From: Pseudopyrenochaeta lycopersici
Lineage: Eukaryota; Ascomycota; Dothideomycetes; Pleosporales; Pseudopyrenochaetaceae
Direction: 5' to 3'
NCBI GenBank assembly: GCA_003313425.1
Contig: NHZP01000026.1
Location: forward strand, 558,001-622,000
DNA: 64,000 nt
Position 1 is the stretch's first letter. Each line of letters starts with the position of its first letter. Below, piece after piece: positions 45,259-56,725 of the stretch. The notes beneath the pieces were generated by a model. The model saw nothing but the letters and a program-made list of their open reading frames with translations, was not told the origin of the DNA and searched no databases. A program made the position numbers and the translations under genes.

Positions 45259-48098
45259 TGAATACTTTGCTGTATCTTCAAAGAGGCGTAAAAGAGTCGG
45301 ATAGGTCTGTAGTAAGAATGGCCAAGTAGTATTATGAAGATAGGTATGGGCTTTTGGCTGATAGGTCTTGATACAGCTTGTCTAGTCGAGATTCTGCAAT
45401 ACTTTGACCAGAAATCTGCTGTTGGGAGTCACTCTTTTATAAGACGATAGTTTCGCTACCGGGTTGTCCTTCCGAGATTTATCAACAACATGATATATAG
45501 TCCTCCAATTCAGGAATCGGTATGATTGTGCTACACTCTGAGGCCTCTGATTCGATTGAATGGTTAGCCGACGTTACTAGTGTTGTGGAATCTGTGCCTA
45601 TCATTCAAACTTTCGCATACTGTACACGCCAAGCGTTGCGAATGCAATGGAGATGAGATTGACAGAAGGGCATCAAAACCCCCGTACTGGATATCTTACC
45701 AAACTTGTGAAGACCCCCGACTTGATTAGAACCACAAAAGGCGATTGTAGGTGTGGAGACTGCGCGACTTTGAAGGATGCTGCACACGACGTGCAATGAT
45801 GGTGCGCTGATTGGCGGTATCCAATGGTCGAGTTTCGTAGTTATGTGTGCACACTGTTGTCAAAGCCCGAAATGGAAACGAGTACATGTGTAGTAGCCAA
45901 ACATGTGGGACAAGCCCCTCATGGAAGCTTGGGCAGCTAGGCGGTGGTTACCTCGCAAGGCGTCTGTTCTGCCCTACACTGAACCCCTAGTTCCGTGCGA
46001 CCAAGGATTTGTCGGTGATATTCCCGTCGACCGATCGGAGTATCAGCCTTTTATCAACTTTTGCTTCCTTAGAACCCCATCTCAGTATGCTGTAGATCTG
46101 GCGGATCCTTCTCATTACCATTCGGCCCTCGATACCTTCATCATATTTATGCTTGAGGACAACGTCGCTATAGAATGCATTTGAGAATGCACGAGACCCC
46201 CTAAAATGTGCTGCTGGATTTGTCAGATTGGCAAGTCTTGGACGTAGGTGGAGAGTCAGATCTGTCAGTTCTAGTCCCGTTGCTTACACGGCGCGGGAGT
46301 TTGCATTCGTGTACGCTGGGCACAACATTGATACCAGGACAGGGCCCAAGGCTTCATGCATAGCTGCGAAGACGTTCGTACGAACAATCCAAGTTACACA
46401 GCAGGAGATAAAGTTTTGTATGATAGCTTGATTCGCAAAGCCGACGTTCGAATCCAGTATTGCTTGGGGTTCAACATAAGGTGCACCTCTACACAGCAGA
46501 AATCGGTGAAAGCCATTGGTATTTCCTAGCCCAACTGATTCGACTTGCTCTGCGTCGGACCTGACATGAGTAGGTACGTGAGCGGCTCAACGGTTGAGTG
46601 GATGTGTCGCCATGAACTAGTGGTCTTTGAGTTATACTCATGAAAGTAAACGACCCTGCCCAAAGGGCGATACTCGAGCCGTACACTTTTTACAGTGCTA
46701 AGAATATGGTATCTGATGCAGAGAAGCGGAGGCCATAGTAAGCTCTTCCTAGAGGTCACTATACGCGCAAGAGCTGCCATGACGATTTTTCTCAAGCCAG
46801 AACTGTTCATCACTATCTTACTTCAAAAAATTAGCCATAAATTCGTCGACAGTATTGGATTGAAAATCAGAGGGACTATACGCGTTACGATTTGCCCAGG
46901 ATATGGTTTTGCTATTGCATCTCGTTGCAAACGATTGAATTACTTTGTATATCGGGGTTGGATCCTGTGCCGTTAAGGCAAGGAGCTGCTGCAGACCGGA
47001 GAATACGGGTAATGCGCACCGGAGTCTTCACCACGTACATAGGCGATGGATGCGTTCCCAAATAGTAAACAAATTCCAGGACGCACATGTGTCGTACCTG
47101 GTCGTGAGCTCCGAATAGCGTATATTTAAAGAGCAAGGTAAGCCACCCACCGCTTTGGCCTGAACTGGACATATTGCGGGCAGCGTGATGTGATCTGTAG
47201 GCAAGTGTCGAGGATATTGTACGAGCATCATGCGGTGGCGCCACCGAATTGTGCTTTAGCGCAGCCGACGCATACCGAGCACTGGCAGCACCAAGCTCCG
47301 ATAATCAGAGAAGATGAAGTATGGGATAGTTCTTGGCAGGAAGTGGTACGGGTTTCGCCTTGCCCAGTGACTTTTGCGGAAGCAGTGAGCAGGCAAGCAA
47401 TTCCATGTAGTTCGCGAATCTTGGAGAGACTTGACCACGAAATCGTCAGAACTGCTTCCAGTCTGACAATGTACTGCTTTCAAAATGACGTGCAGGTGGA
47501 GCAAAACCTGTGCGGATCTCTGTAGATAAATAAAGTTAGTATCCCTGTTGTCGCTGTTCTCTGTAGCACGTCACTCTACATGAAACATGAAGTGAGCATA
47601 TATCGGAACGAATTTGCTGGACTGGAACGAGAAGGTGAAGACAAGTTTGACGATATGCAAGACGATATTATCTGCAGTTTTATCGGTGTTAAGGTAAAGC
47701 GACTTGCGGCCGAACCATGTAGCTTGGGTCCGCTTAATAGTAGTACTGTCTTCGCGAAAGGTCAGCTGCCTGAGATAAAGTTAGGCTGAGGCACGAGCAT
47801 GGTGGCTTGGGGACAGAAAGGGTGTGACTGATTGAATGGTGTCACGTATGCCAACCCAGCGACTGACCGAGTACATTGTGATACCTCGTGATAGAGAAAG
47901 TGAATCATTGGGATGACGTGACTGGTGTGGCTTGTGGCTTGTTGGATCTTAGCGCAGAAGTGGAACAGGCAACCTTGACGCCGCAACCCCGCGCCCCTCC
48001 AAGCATTTGGGCACAGAGAAAGGTACAAACACAGCTGACAGCTCGACTGCGCGATACTTGGACACATACACGGCTGGTACTCACACAACGAGATCGAC
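45259..48098. other. 2.8 kb gene-poor stretch
   Basis: Short open frames occur on both strands (45903-46184, 46228-46431, 47190-47525, 47580-47789). None shows a motif or a credible splice join. A GTTCGAATCC string at 46448, which resembles a tRNA T-loop, has no matching stem. The end of the stretch is the atg3 promoter. Confidence 0.5.
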
Positions 48099-49311
48099 AT
48101 GGCCTACAACTTTGTCCGATCGTACCTGGACACGTTCCGCGAAAGGACCGCGGCCATCAGCCACACCTCGACATTCCGTGAGACGGGTCAGATAACACCA
48201 GAAGAGTTTGTCCTCGCTGGCGACTTCCTCGTCTTCAAGTTTCCTTCCTGGCAGTGGGCAGATGCCTCGTCGCCCTCAAAACGCGTATCGTATCTTCCTG
48301 AAGGGAAGCAGTTCCTAGTGACGCGCGGGGTGCCGTGCCACCGCCGACTCGACGATAACTTCGCGGGAGAAGCAGGACAGGACGAAACAATAGTGAGGGA
48401 CGGCTTCACTGCTGGCGAGGGCGCGACAGACGATGACGGCTGGCTGAGGACCGGCGGCATGGCTGCTAGCCAGGAAGCAAAGGTTCGCGACGTAAGGACC
48501 GTCGACGAGAGCGGGAACCTGGGAGCGGCGGAAGAGGAGGATGAGATACCCGACATGGAGGATGATGAAGATGACGAGGAGGCCATCATCAGAGACCCGC
48601 AGGCTGGCTCAAATACGCAAGCGTGAGTGCATTCGCCTTGTAACCCCAGTCTTCATCAACCAGTTGCGCACTTCGGGTGTAGACTTGCAATGCTGCCTAG
48701 AGTGCGCGCAAATACTGACTACCGTCTAGTCCGCTGCGAACGTACACACTATACATCACATACTCGGCCCACTATCGAACACCGCGATTATACCTCTCTG
48801 GCTACGGCTCCACATCCGTCCCACTCAAGCCCCAGGAAATGATGGAGGACATAGTTGGAGATTACAAGGACAAGACCGTCACAATCGAGGACTTCCCATT
48901 CTTTGAACACGCCCTGAAAACCGCCTCAGTACACCCTTGCAAACATGCATCGGTGATGAAGGTCCTCCTCGACCGTGCAGACGCGGCTTTGAAGTTGCGG
49001 CTTGCCAAACTCAAAGCAGGCAAAGATGTCAGCAAGCTTGACAGCGGTATGGAGGGGCTAGTGGATGATACGAGGTTGTTGAAGCTTACCGAGCAGGGAA
49101 AGAGCAAAGATGGCGAAGAGGCCAAGGATGACTGGGAAGTACTGAGTGAAGGTGGAGACGACGAGGTAGCCATCCGTGTAGACCAATACTTGGTTGTCTT
49201 CTTGAAATTCATGGCCAGGTAGGCAAAATGATCTCGTGATATACTGGGCCATTGCTAACACATGACAGCGTCACGCCTGGTATAGAACACGACTTCACCA
49301 TGGGAGTATAA
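48099..49311 (+). CDS. atg3: Autophagy E2-like conjugating enzyme Atg3
   Basis: Atg3 transfers Atg8 to phosphatidylethanolamine during autophagosome formation. Three exons, 48099-48622, 48730-49218 and 49269-49311, give 351 residues. The N-terminal amphipathic start ([19 protein letters not shown]) senses curved membranes in the family. [18 protein letters not shown] and [15 protein letters not shown] follow. A long acidic insert (about residues 130-172) is normal for Atg3. The catalytic cysteine is at about 245 in [15 protein letters not shown] string near residue 310 fits the Atg8-interacting motif of the handle region, like WEDL in yeast. The C-terminus ([13 protein letters not shown]) is in a 43-nt last exon. 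Introns are 107 and 50 nt. Confidence 0.96.
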
Positions 49312-50082
49312 CCACCGACAATGACATGTATTGTTCACAATTTTACCATTCGATACAGGGCGACACTCGATTGCTTGGGGTGTTACATGGCGTTATTCAG
49401 ATACAACTGGCACAGGACAGCGGAAACCCACACCGGTACGGATAGGCGGATTTTTGAGAGCCCAGTCGTGAATCGAATACAATGATTACAACTTCTCATG
49501 TCGTTCTTGTGAATTTTGCCACTATCTCCCCAAAGCGAATCTTGTTTGTTCATCTCATTTCCTACGCGACAAACCAGTTCATCACAACATTAGGATAATG
49601 CAAGGACCCAGAAATTCGCGAGAAAGTTCGAAAATTGGGGCTTCGGTGAGAGCCTTAGCATGAGTTTAATTAAGTGGCAGCCTTACAGGTTCAGAACGAG
49701 TAGTTGTGGAGAAGTGTGGATAGTTGCGCCGAACGGCTGGTAATAGAGGGAGACGTTCTTCGGGCGTACGATGTATGAGATAGTTCGTGTTGGGACAGTT
49801 TGCGCAAGGGGGACGGGAAATTTAGGAACCATCAAGCTGACACGCCAGAGTGATGGAGAGAGAAGAACCTTGAGCTGATTTGATAAAAGAGTAGTTATGC
49901 TTTTATAGTCATACTAAGCTTAGGATACCGGTCCGTAGAAGAAGTGAAATCCCATGACTGGTACTGATCACACCTACAGCCCATAAACGAATCACCAATC
50001 AAAGAACACTAAGGGAGAAGCCCCACGTAGTAGTCGTTACAATTCATCATTACAGCGTGGTGGAAAACCTAATGGCTGTAGC
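49312..50082. other. Intergenic, no gene seen
   Basis: Convergent 3' regions of atg3 (+) and the secreted-protein gene (-). Nothing protein-like is seen. Confidence 0.6.
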
Positions 50083-50592
50083 CTAGCGCCTGAATCCTCC
50101 AAAACTTTGCTTCCAGTGCCTCATGCCTGTCGGCCGACGAAGTTCCAGCTCTTTACCCTCATAGCCGAAGCTGCTTTCTCTGCCATGGAATATGGCGCAG
50201 AGGCGTTCGAACAAGGATAGGCTCTCAGTGACCGGCGCGCTTGGAAGCATTTGAGGTGCGTCTAAAGAGCCAGGAGCGATGTCGCCGGAAAGATCATGCT
50301 CATCTTCTGGTACTGGAGTGCGAAAGATGGGGTTTTTTCTCAGATGAAATAGAAAGGGTTCAAGTTCAGAAGCTGTTGATGGATTGGAGAGTCGCTCGGC
50401 AATCTCGAACTGCGAAACTAGTCAACAACCTTGATCTACATACTGGTAGGGATATAACCAGCATACCTCTTTTAGCCCTTCTAGGCGGAATTGCTCTGCT
50501 CTTCGTTGCAATCGTGGCGCTGAAGGTGTGATTGGGATTGCGGACACAAAAGCGACGATGGCCACGATGACCATGACAATAAAAGACCTCAT
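50083..50592 (-). CDS. Small secreted protein, spliced, unknown function
   Basis: Two exons, 50592-50467 and 50409-50083, give 150 residues. The N-terminus is a clear signal peptide: MRSF, the hydrophobic core IVMVIVAIVAFVSA, and a likely cleavage after SA, before IPITPS. A dibasic RR site follows at about residue 31, suggesting a propeptide. The mature part is hydrophilic with one cysteine (RLCAIF) and ends MRHWKQSFGGFRR. The 57-nt intron runs from GTATGC to TTTCGCAG with a TTGAC branch-like site; reading through it meets a stop. The gene is not visible as one open frame. Low Cys content argues against a disulphide-rich effector. It could be a secreted effector-like or peptide-precursor protein, but function is unknown. 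Confidence 0.72.
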
Positions 50593-51796
50593 TTTGGGAG
50601 CGCTAGGTCGCGAAGTCCAAATGGTTGAATGGTTGATGAATTGTGGTTGTATCTGGATCTGAATATGGGTCTAGAAATACGACCCCAGCTTAAGAAATCC
50701 AGCGCTCTTCTCAAAAAAGCGAATGTGTAGAAAAGAAGGTCAGTAAACGAAAGATGTGCCGTGGGTAGAGAGTGGCGGCTCGTTCCACGGTAATATGGAC
50801 TCTATATCCGCTGCAGGACCGTCCAGGGTAGAGAACGAAAATCAGCTTCGCCTGCCTCGCATTTTGTATCTTACCCATAGGCTTACTATATAACCGTGCA
50901 GCGGCAAAGGTCCCATCAGCGCTCCCTTCCATATAATCAATTCCGAAACATAGGGCCCGGGCACAGAAGGGAAGGGATCTGTGGCAAGGAATGTCCACGT
51001 TCGCACCGCCTTGGCCCGCTTGTTTGGACACATGAGATATGCTCGGCATTCCCATATTTGAAAAGAAGGCGCGTAGTTCCTCGCGTAGAGCATGATTTTG
51101 ACAGCCGCAGAATGCTTGGTCTGCACAGGACAGTGGGAAGTTTGACCCAGAAGGGGAGACGTGGCTGGGAGGGATGACAGCCGTGAAGGAGCAAGGGCGT
51201 GCGACAACGTTGAGATGGACCGAAGCTCAGCGCTACTTCGACCGGACCACACCATCTCTTGACGATGGACAGGTTAGCCTCGTACGCGTAAGCGGCTCTG
51301 TGATGTTTCGCAATCGCATGATCGGACAAAGTGCCTGGTTTATGCGCACTACTCAAGCCATCAGGCCGGACCTGCCTGCTACAGCTTACGCCCCGCGGCA
51401 CTACCTCGAAGGATCCGGAACAACCATATGGAAGTCGTTGGTTTGGTCGTTGGTGAAACGCATGAGCGGAATAATTAAGTCGAAACGGCCCGCCGAGCTA
51501 ACAAGCCGTTTGGCCTAGCGAGGGACGGAAGTGCCTACAGTGCAAACTTGCCAAGCACATCCTCTTCGGGATGCAGCCTCACGAAAACGTCATCAGCACT
51601 GAGCCGTGAGAAGGCAATCTGAGCCTGTCTACTCTTCACAGCATCATCCCATAACGTTGTTTTGAGTTTCCCCATTTTGTACAATGATCTACTGGTCATC
51701 TAGCCATCGCCAAAGACACAGGACCCGCTTTCGGGATACACATTGACTGCGCCCTTGCTTGATTTTATTGAAACAACACCATATTTTTTACCACAT
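50593..51796. other. Intergenic, no supported gene
   Basis: Overlapping frames on both strands (50896-51177 and 51174-51518 plus, 50937-51401 minus) have no motifs. The last 100 bp, A/T- and C-rich, are the leader of the DNA polymerase gene. Confidence 0.5.
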
Positions 51797-53932
51797 ATGG
51801 ATAACAACGACCATTTATCTCAAACAATGCGTGCACACTCACTGTCACCCACCTCTACAATATCACTACCAGGGCTCGATCTTAGTAGTATTCCACCAAT
51901 AGCCATTTTGTCGGCACATTTGAAGGACGAAGAGGAGAGGGGTCTCAAGCAAACGTTGCGTCGGTACGATGCACCACTCACTACAGACTTCTCAAAGGCA
52001 AAACTGTTTATCGGAAAGGTAGCGACTAGGAAACGGGCAGAGTTCGAGTTGCGGACTCGAAAGCTAGTTGTTGAGGAAGCTGTTGCGCTCAAGCGCTCTG
52101 CAAGTCCTGTCAAAACAACTGGTTCTCTGAGCAAGAGGACGAAAGTCTCTGGAACAGATTCTAGGCTAGTCCAAGGTGACGAGGGAGGCTCTACTACTGA
52201 GGAAGAAGCCGCGGTTGACTTAGATGCCAAGGACAAGCAGCCTTCGAAGAGCCAGGTTACTGTAGTATCATCGAAATTGACGTTTGAAGACAATACACTG
52301 GTAACACCATTCTTCCAAAACACGACAAATGACGATACTGTCTGGGTGATCAAGTTGGATTGGATAAAAGCTTGTGTATCAGCAGGTCATTTAGTCCCAT
52401 TAGAAGACAACTTGGTGCACAAGGCCAAAGTATTGGAGCGACCGAAGCCATTGAACACCAAATCACCTCAAACCGTTCCCTCCGCGGCGCCCAAGGTAGC
52501 ACCTGCTTCTCAGAGTCTTCTAGCGACCCGCCCAGAGACTGTACAGAAAATCCTGGATCGGGCAAAGTCAGATGTGACTGCATCTGCATCCAAGTCAAAG
52601 TATCAACCTCAACGATTTGGGAACCATGGTTCACGGCGCTTCGATGGCAAAAGCTTTGCACGCTCCTCTCAGTCTGTTGGCCATTCATATGCCTCGCAAA
52701 CTGCGCACTTGCTGTCAACAACTACGAGCGAGTACGAAGGTGAGGATAGCGACATCCCACAGTCTCCAGAATGGGTGAAAGGACGCATAAAGTACGCTTG
52801 TCAGCGCTTCACGCCTGCCAACGGACCCAACGAAGACTTCCTGGACCAGCTCAAGAAGATCAGAACAGCCCGGACCCTTATCGATGATGAGATTGGCGTC
52901 CGCGCTTACTCAACAATCATTGCTTCTATCGCAGCATATCCGTATAAACTCGGTCATCCTCGTGAAATTTTACGTTTGCCAGGCTGCGATGAGAAGACGG
53001 CAGTGCTTTTCGTAGAGTGGAAGAACACGGGCAAGATTCAAGCTGTTGAAGATTATGAGAATGATGAAGCAATGAAAGTGTTGCGCTCCTTCTACGATAT
53101 TTGGGGCGTAGGTGCAAAGACTGCTCGTAACTTTTACTACAAGAACCAATGGACGGAGCTTGACGACATTGTTGAATATGGCTGGAATGATCTGGATAGA
53201 GTGCAGCAAATTGGCTTGAAGTATTATGAGGAGTTTTTGGTACCTATACCTCGGGAAGAAGTTGAACAGATAGCATCTGTCGTCCGAGAATGCGCAGTGC
53301 GCCTTCGGGATGAGCGCGTTACGGTTACTATTGTCGGAGGGTACCGTCGTGGCAAAGCGGCATCTGGGGATGTGGATATGATTGTCTCGCATCCTGACCT
53401 AGAATCCACGGCAGGCTTGGTTAGAGAGATTGTTGAGTCTCTGGAAGAATCTGAGTGGATAACGCATACGTTGACCATGAGCCTGACCAATACACATCGA
53501 GGACAGCACCCTCTTCCCTTCCGCTCTGCCAGAGGCACAGGCGTAGGCTTCGATACGCTTGACAAGGCGCTCGTCGTTTGGCAAGACCCAGCCTGGCCAA
53601 CACGTGAGCGAGATCTTGCTGAGAACCCAAATGCCAAGAACTCGAATATTCACCGGCGTGTCGATATCATCATCGCACCCTGGCGAACTGTTGGATGTGC
53701 AGTCATGGGCTGGAGCGGCGGCACAACATTCCAGAGAGATCTCCGGAGGTATGCCAAAGCTGTAAAAAGTTGGAAATTTGATAGCAGCGGTATTCGGAGT
53801 CGAAGTAATGGCGAAGCAATTTTTCTTGAAGGCCCGAATGGTGTCGATGGTACACCGGAAGATGCAGAGAAGATGGTTTTCGAGGGCATGGGTTTGCAGT
53901 ACATCCCGCCTGAATATAGGGTCACGTATTGA
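51797..53932 (+). CDS. pol4: Family X DNA polymerase (Pol4/Pol lambda-like)
   Basis: These enzymes fill short gaps during base-excision repair and non-homologous end joining. A single exon gives 711 residues. A BRCT domain spans about residues 25-210, ending with WVIKLDWIKACVSAGHLVP. A Ser/Lys-rich linker follows. The 8-kDa and fingers regions contain helix-hairpin-helix segments LRLPGCDEKTAVLF (about 390) and IWGVGAKTARNFYYK (about 434). The polymerase signature GGYRRGKAASGDVDMIVSHP lies at about 514-533 with the two catalytic aspartates of DVD. The third is in RRVDIIIAPW (about 621). GWSGGTTFQRDLRRYA and the C-terminal GLQYIPPEYR are family marks. The upstream frame is open for 18 codons but lacks an ATG, so I start at 51797. 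BRCT plus linker favours Pol lambda/Pol4 over Pol beta. Confidence 0.93.
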   Translation: MDNNDHLSQTMRAHSLSPTSTISLPGLDLSSIPPIAILSAHLKDEEERGLKQTLRRYDAPLTTDFSKAKLFIGKVATRKRAEFELRTRKLVVEEAVALKRSASPVKTTGSLSKRTKVSGTDSRLVQGDEGGSTTEEEAAVDLDAKDKQPSKSQVTVVSSKLTFEDNTLVTPFFQNTTNDDTVWVIKLDWIKACVSAGHLVPLEDNLVHKAKVLERPKPLNTKSPQTVPSAAPKVAPASQSLLATRPETVQKILDRAKSDVTASASKSKYQPQRFGNHGSRRFDGKSFARSSQSVGHSYASQTAHLLSTTTSEYEGEDSDIPQSPEWVKGRIKYACQRFTPANGPNEDFLDQLKKIRTARTLIDDEIGVRAYSTIIASIAAYPYKLGHPREILRLPGCDEKTAVLFVEWKNTGKIQAVEDYENDEAMKVLRSFYDIWGVGAKTARNFYYKNQWTELDDIVEYGWNDLDRVQQIGLKYYEEFLVPIPREEVEQIASVVRECAVRLRDERVTVTIVGGYRRGKAASGDVDMIVSHPDLESTAGLVREIVESLEESEWITHTLTMSLTNTHRGQHPLPFRSARGTGVGFDTLDKALVVWQDPAWPTRERDLAENPNAKNSNIHRRVDIIIAPWRTVGCAVMGWSGGTTFQRDLRRYAKAVKSWKFDSSGIRSRSNGEAIFLEGPNGVDGTPEDAEKMVFEGMGLQYIPPEYRVTY

Positions 53933-54175
53933 TTCTGCTTCAAAGTGGAAGGTTTCAGTATTAAAAGTTTCTCCACAGAGTTTGATTGTTGTGCTTTTTC
54001 GTGTTAAACTTCACATCTACCAATACCATAGTGTCAAATTGTCAATATCACATGCTGATGTACCATGAATACCCCAGCTTGTCACCGATTCTCTCAACGA
54101 AAGCAAGTGACCGACCCAAAATCCTGCCATGAATAACCTCTATAGCGCGCTTCTTCTCATTGGGACCAGCCTTGC

Positions 54176-54624
54176 ATGTCCATCTTTATTGAACCCGGTA
54201 CACAGTTTCTCCCCTCGCTAGCCAATTTTAACTCCCAACCTACATCACTGACACGAAACGATGTGCTACTGCATGTAGCCCGCTTCATCGGATTCTGCGC
54301 ACCACTGATGCGAGGTTTGTACCACGCCGGCAAGGATGAGGAGAAGGTGCAGCCAAAGCCGCCAGGCAGGGGATACTAGCCATATCGCGTGATACGGAGG
54401 GTAAGGTGAGAGAGCAAGTTGTTGAGAGACTGAACTCGATGATTAAGATTGAAGAGGAGCAAGGGCGTACCCTGCAGAGCGGTGCGGGGAAGATGGACGG
54501 CAAGGGTGGAGAAATGTGGGATGGCGTGACGTTACACGGCGGGCGCGTGGAGCAAGGAAGACGTGTGTGTGGAAGCATTGAACATGGGGTTATAAGGGGG
54601 GAGAAGGTTGAAGCTATGAGGTGA
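54176..54624 (+). CDS. Possible small spliced gene, unknown function
   Basis: Exon 3 (54353-54624) is a protein-like frame with REQVVERLNSMIKIEEEQGR and WDGVTLHGGRVEQGRR, ending VEAMR. Upstream it can be joined in phase to 54279-54314 (RFIGFCAPLMR) across a 38-nt GTTTGT...GTGCAG intron, which is shorter than the others here. The start may be the ATG at 54176, with or without a further 81-nt intron (54198-54278), giving 109 or 136 residues. Start and first splice are uncertain. The antisense strand is also open over 54285-54641. Confidence 0.33.
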
Positions 54625-54997
54625 CCTGATCTCGCGGTCATTGTGCCCGAGCCAGTCGTTCTTAGAAAAGTAATAAGTTTACGAAGAAGGGTTTGTGGAG
54701 ATTTGATTGGACTGATGAAAGGAGCTGTTCAAGAGTGGGAATGACAGGCGGGATAGAAAGCAATACTCTCAGGAGGATGTAGAAAGGAGGAAGCATGTGC
54801 GAGTGCGTGATTCTTGTGCATGATAAGTCTGTAGGGAGCATCAGAGTAAATGCATGTGAAAGTGCAGCATAGCATTACTATGACATTGAATATAGAGAAA
54901 TAGGTATCACAACGCCATATAAACATTACACCAACCGCCCTCACCAATCCTCACCTCGTTGGTGAGATGATGTAGAAATATTTGGAATGCTCAAATT
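54625..54997. other. Convergent 3' gap
   Basis: Nothing recognisable lies between the tentative small gene and the DUF4336 gene. Confidence 0.6.
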
Positions 54998-55924
54998 TTA
55001 AGCCCGCTTTCCGTGCGCAGCCAGATCCAAATGCCACTTGAACAACTTCTCAAAGATGTTCTTTCCGTTACCCTCGATAACGTCTCCATGGCAGGGAATG
55101 ATGCGCTCAAAGTCCCACTTATTGATCCTAGTAACACTCTGCGCGAATCCTGGGCGGTCACTCGAACTGGTGCCATACCAAATCGTGCGTTGTTGCCAAA
55201 TCGCGGAGCCCTTTGTATTCTGCAGTGCGCCAAAGAGCTTCGTTAAGATGCCTGAGTTGGGGTCAACGCCCGACTTGCTGAACTGCTCTGTCGCTGGTAG
55301 ATTGAACATGAGATCTGCAGTTATCAGGGATCGCGTGGGCTTGTGGTGGAAGACGAGTTCTTTGTTGATGTGTGCGGGGACATATTCCCAGTCAAATTCT
55401 GCGTCGAACTCGGGCGAGATTGTGGTAATGGGTTTGCCTTTGCTGAAGACGAAGGCGAAAGGGACGTTTTCATTCTTCTGCTTTGCACGTTTCTCGGGGA
55501 GGGTTTCAGGTCCGAGGACTTGTGCGTTGGGATAGGCGGCGTGCCAGGGGCCGAGGAAGATGTGGTGCTGTATCTAGTTAGCATATGCTGCTTGAGGTCT
55601 ATGGCGCAAGGGAAATGTACCTCAGCATCGAGAGCGGTGATGTACTTGACTTCACCTAGCTCGGATACTTTGCGCTTCACATCATCTGTCAATGCGACGG
55701 GTGAGAAGACGGCAAGTGCTCCAGATTGCAGACGCACTGTGTGTTATATTAGCAGATGAATGCTGTTGGTATAATAGAGATCTCATACCGATTGTGCCTC
55801 GACCACCGACCTTTATCCTCCCGAAACGGAGAAAGGGTACTGAGAGTGTAGTGATGACCTTGGGTATCACATCACGAATGACCATGACCTTCTCCGGGTT
55901 AGAGGGGATCAATTTGGAAGTCAT
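54998..55924 (-). CDS. DUF4336 protein, metallo-beta-lactamase-like fold
   Basis: Three exons, 55924-55789, 55736-55621 and 55567-54998, give 273 residues. The N-terminus (MTSKLIPSNPEKVMVIRDV) leads into LAVFSPVALTDDVKRKV and YITALDAEHHIFLGPWHAAY, where a His-containing loop begins. HHKPTRSLITADLMFNLP and the late RIIPCHGDVIEGNG follow. Together these match the DUF4336 family found in fungi and bacteria, thought to be related to metallo-beta-lactamase hydrolases. The substrate is unknown, and I cannot confirm that a full metal site is kept. The joins IVRLQSGA and DAEHHIFLGP restore family sequence. Introns are 52 and 53 nt. Confidence 0.85.
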
Positions 55925-56725
55925 GGTGATTGTTCAAGAGGATTGTGATATGCAATGGAGATGTCGGATGCTGCGGAAGGTTGAAATTGTGGCAGGACTC
56001 GGTGTTTAAAGATGAAAGACGTCAAGTCGCGACACACTAGATGACGCAATCTTCGAGATTGATGTGCAGGGAGATTGAAGCTGTGGATTAGCCACCTTGG
56101 AGTCGTTAGCCGTGATATATACACATTCCTGTGAAATGCTCGGCCGACATTCTTTTCAAACAGGCCAACCCTGTCCAAGACTCCCGTATGCGGAGACGGT
56201 GTTTAGAGTTTGGTATTGTCGCGTCAAGGTGCAAGGAATCTATTGAGCCGAGGCGATGTCATTCGACTGCGATCAGACTCGGCGCGCTTTGTCAGCTACG
56301 TCACTTGCATGGCCAGAGCTCCAAGACCTAGAATTTGAGTTTGTGTGGACGCCATCCCGCACGCAATCGGTGAGCAATACATAGGAAGTACATCTTGGCT
56401 ATTATTCGCGATTATTCATCTAAGCCACTGTCTACTTGAGTCTTAATGCTCACGACACACGTGGTGATAGGGGTCCTTCAACCGCACCAAGTCAAGCATT
56501 TGATATTCTCAACCTGCTGATGCCATCGCTCTAAGCTAGAGCTTTGTTGAGCACTCGCACCATCCGTGCCGTCTGCCATTTGCAATACATGTCCTCTAGA
56601 TTGCATAGCCTCGCGGACAAAGTCTCGCGGTTTGTTTTGTGGAAGGACGAAGTGGAGCATCGCGGCTCGTGCGTTGGCCAGACTTGCTGGCATTCGTAAT
56701 GTTGATTGTTTTGCACCCCAATTCT
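55925..56725. other. Intergenic, no gene seen
   Basis: This holds the promoter side of the DUF4336 gene and the rrp45 3' flank. Short frames on both strands carry no motifs. Confidence 0.6.

Noticed and set aside
46440..46470. GTTCGAATCC, tRNA T-loop-like string
   Set aside because: The flanking bases do not pair into a T stem and no D arm or anticodon arm is found upstream.
50937..51518. Long overlapping frames on both strands before the DNA polymerase gene
   Set aside because: They are mutually antisense, lack motifs, and the minus-strand frame has Cys/Arg/Ser-rich chance composition.
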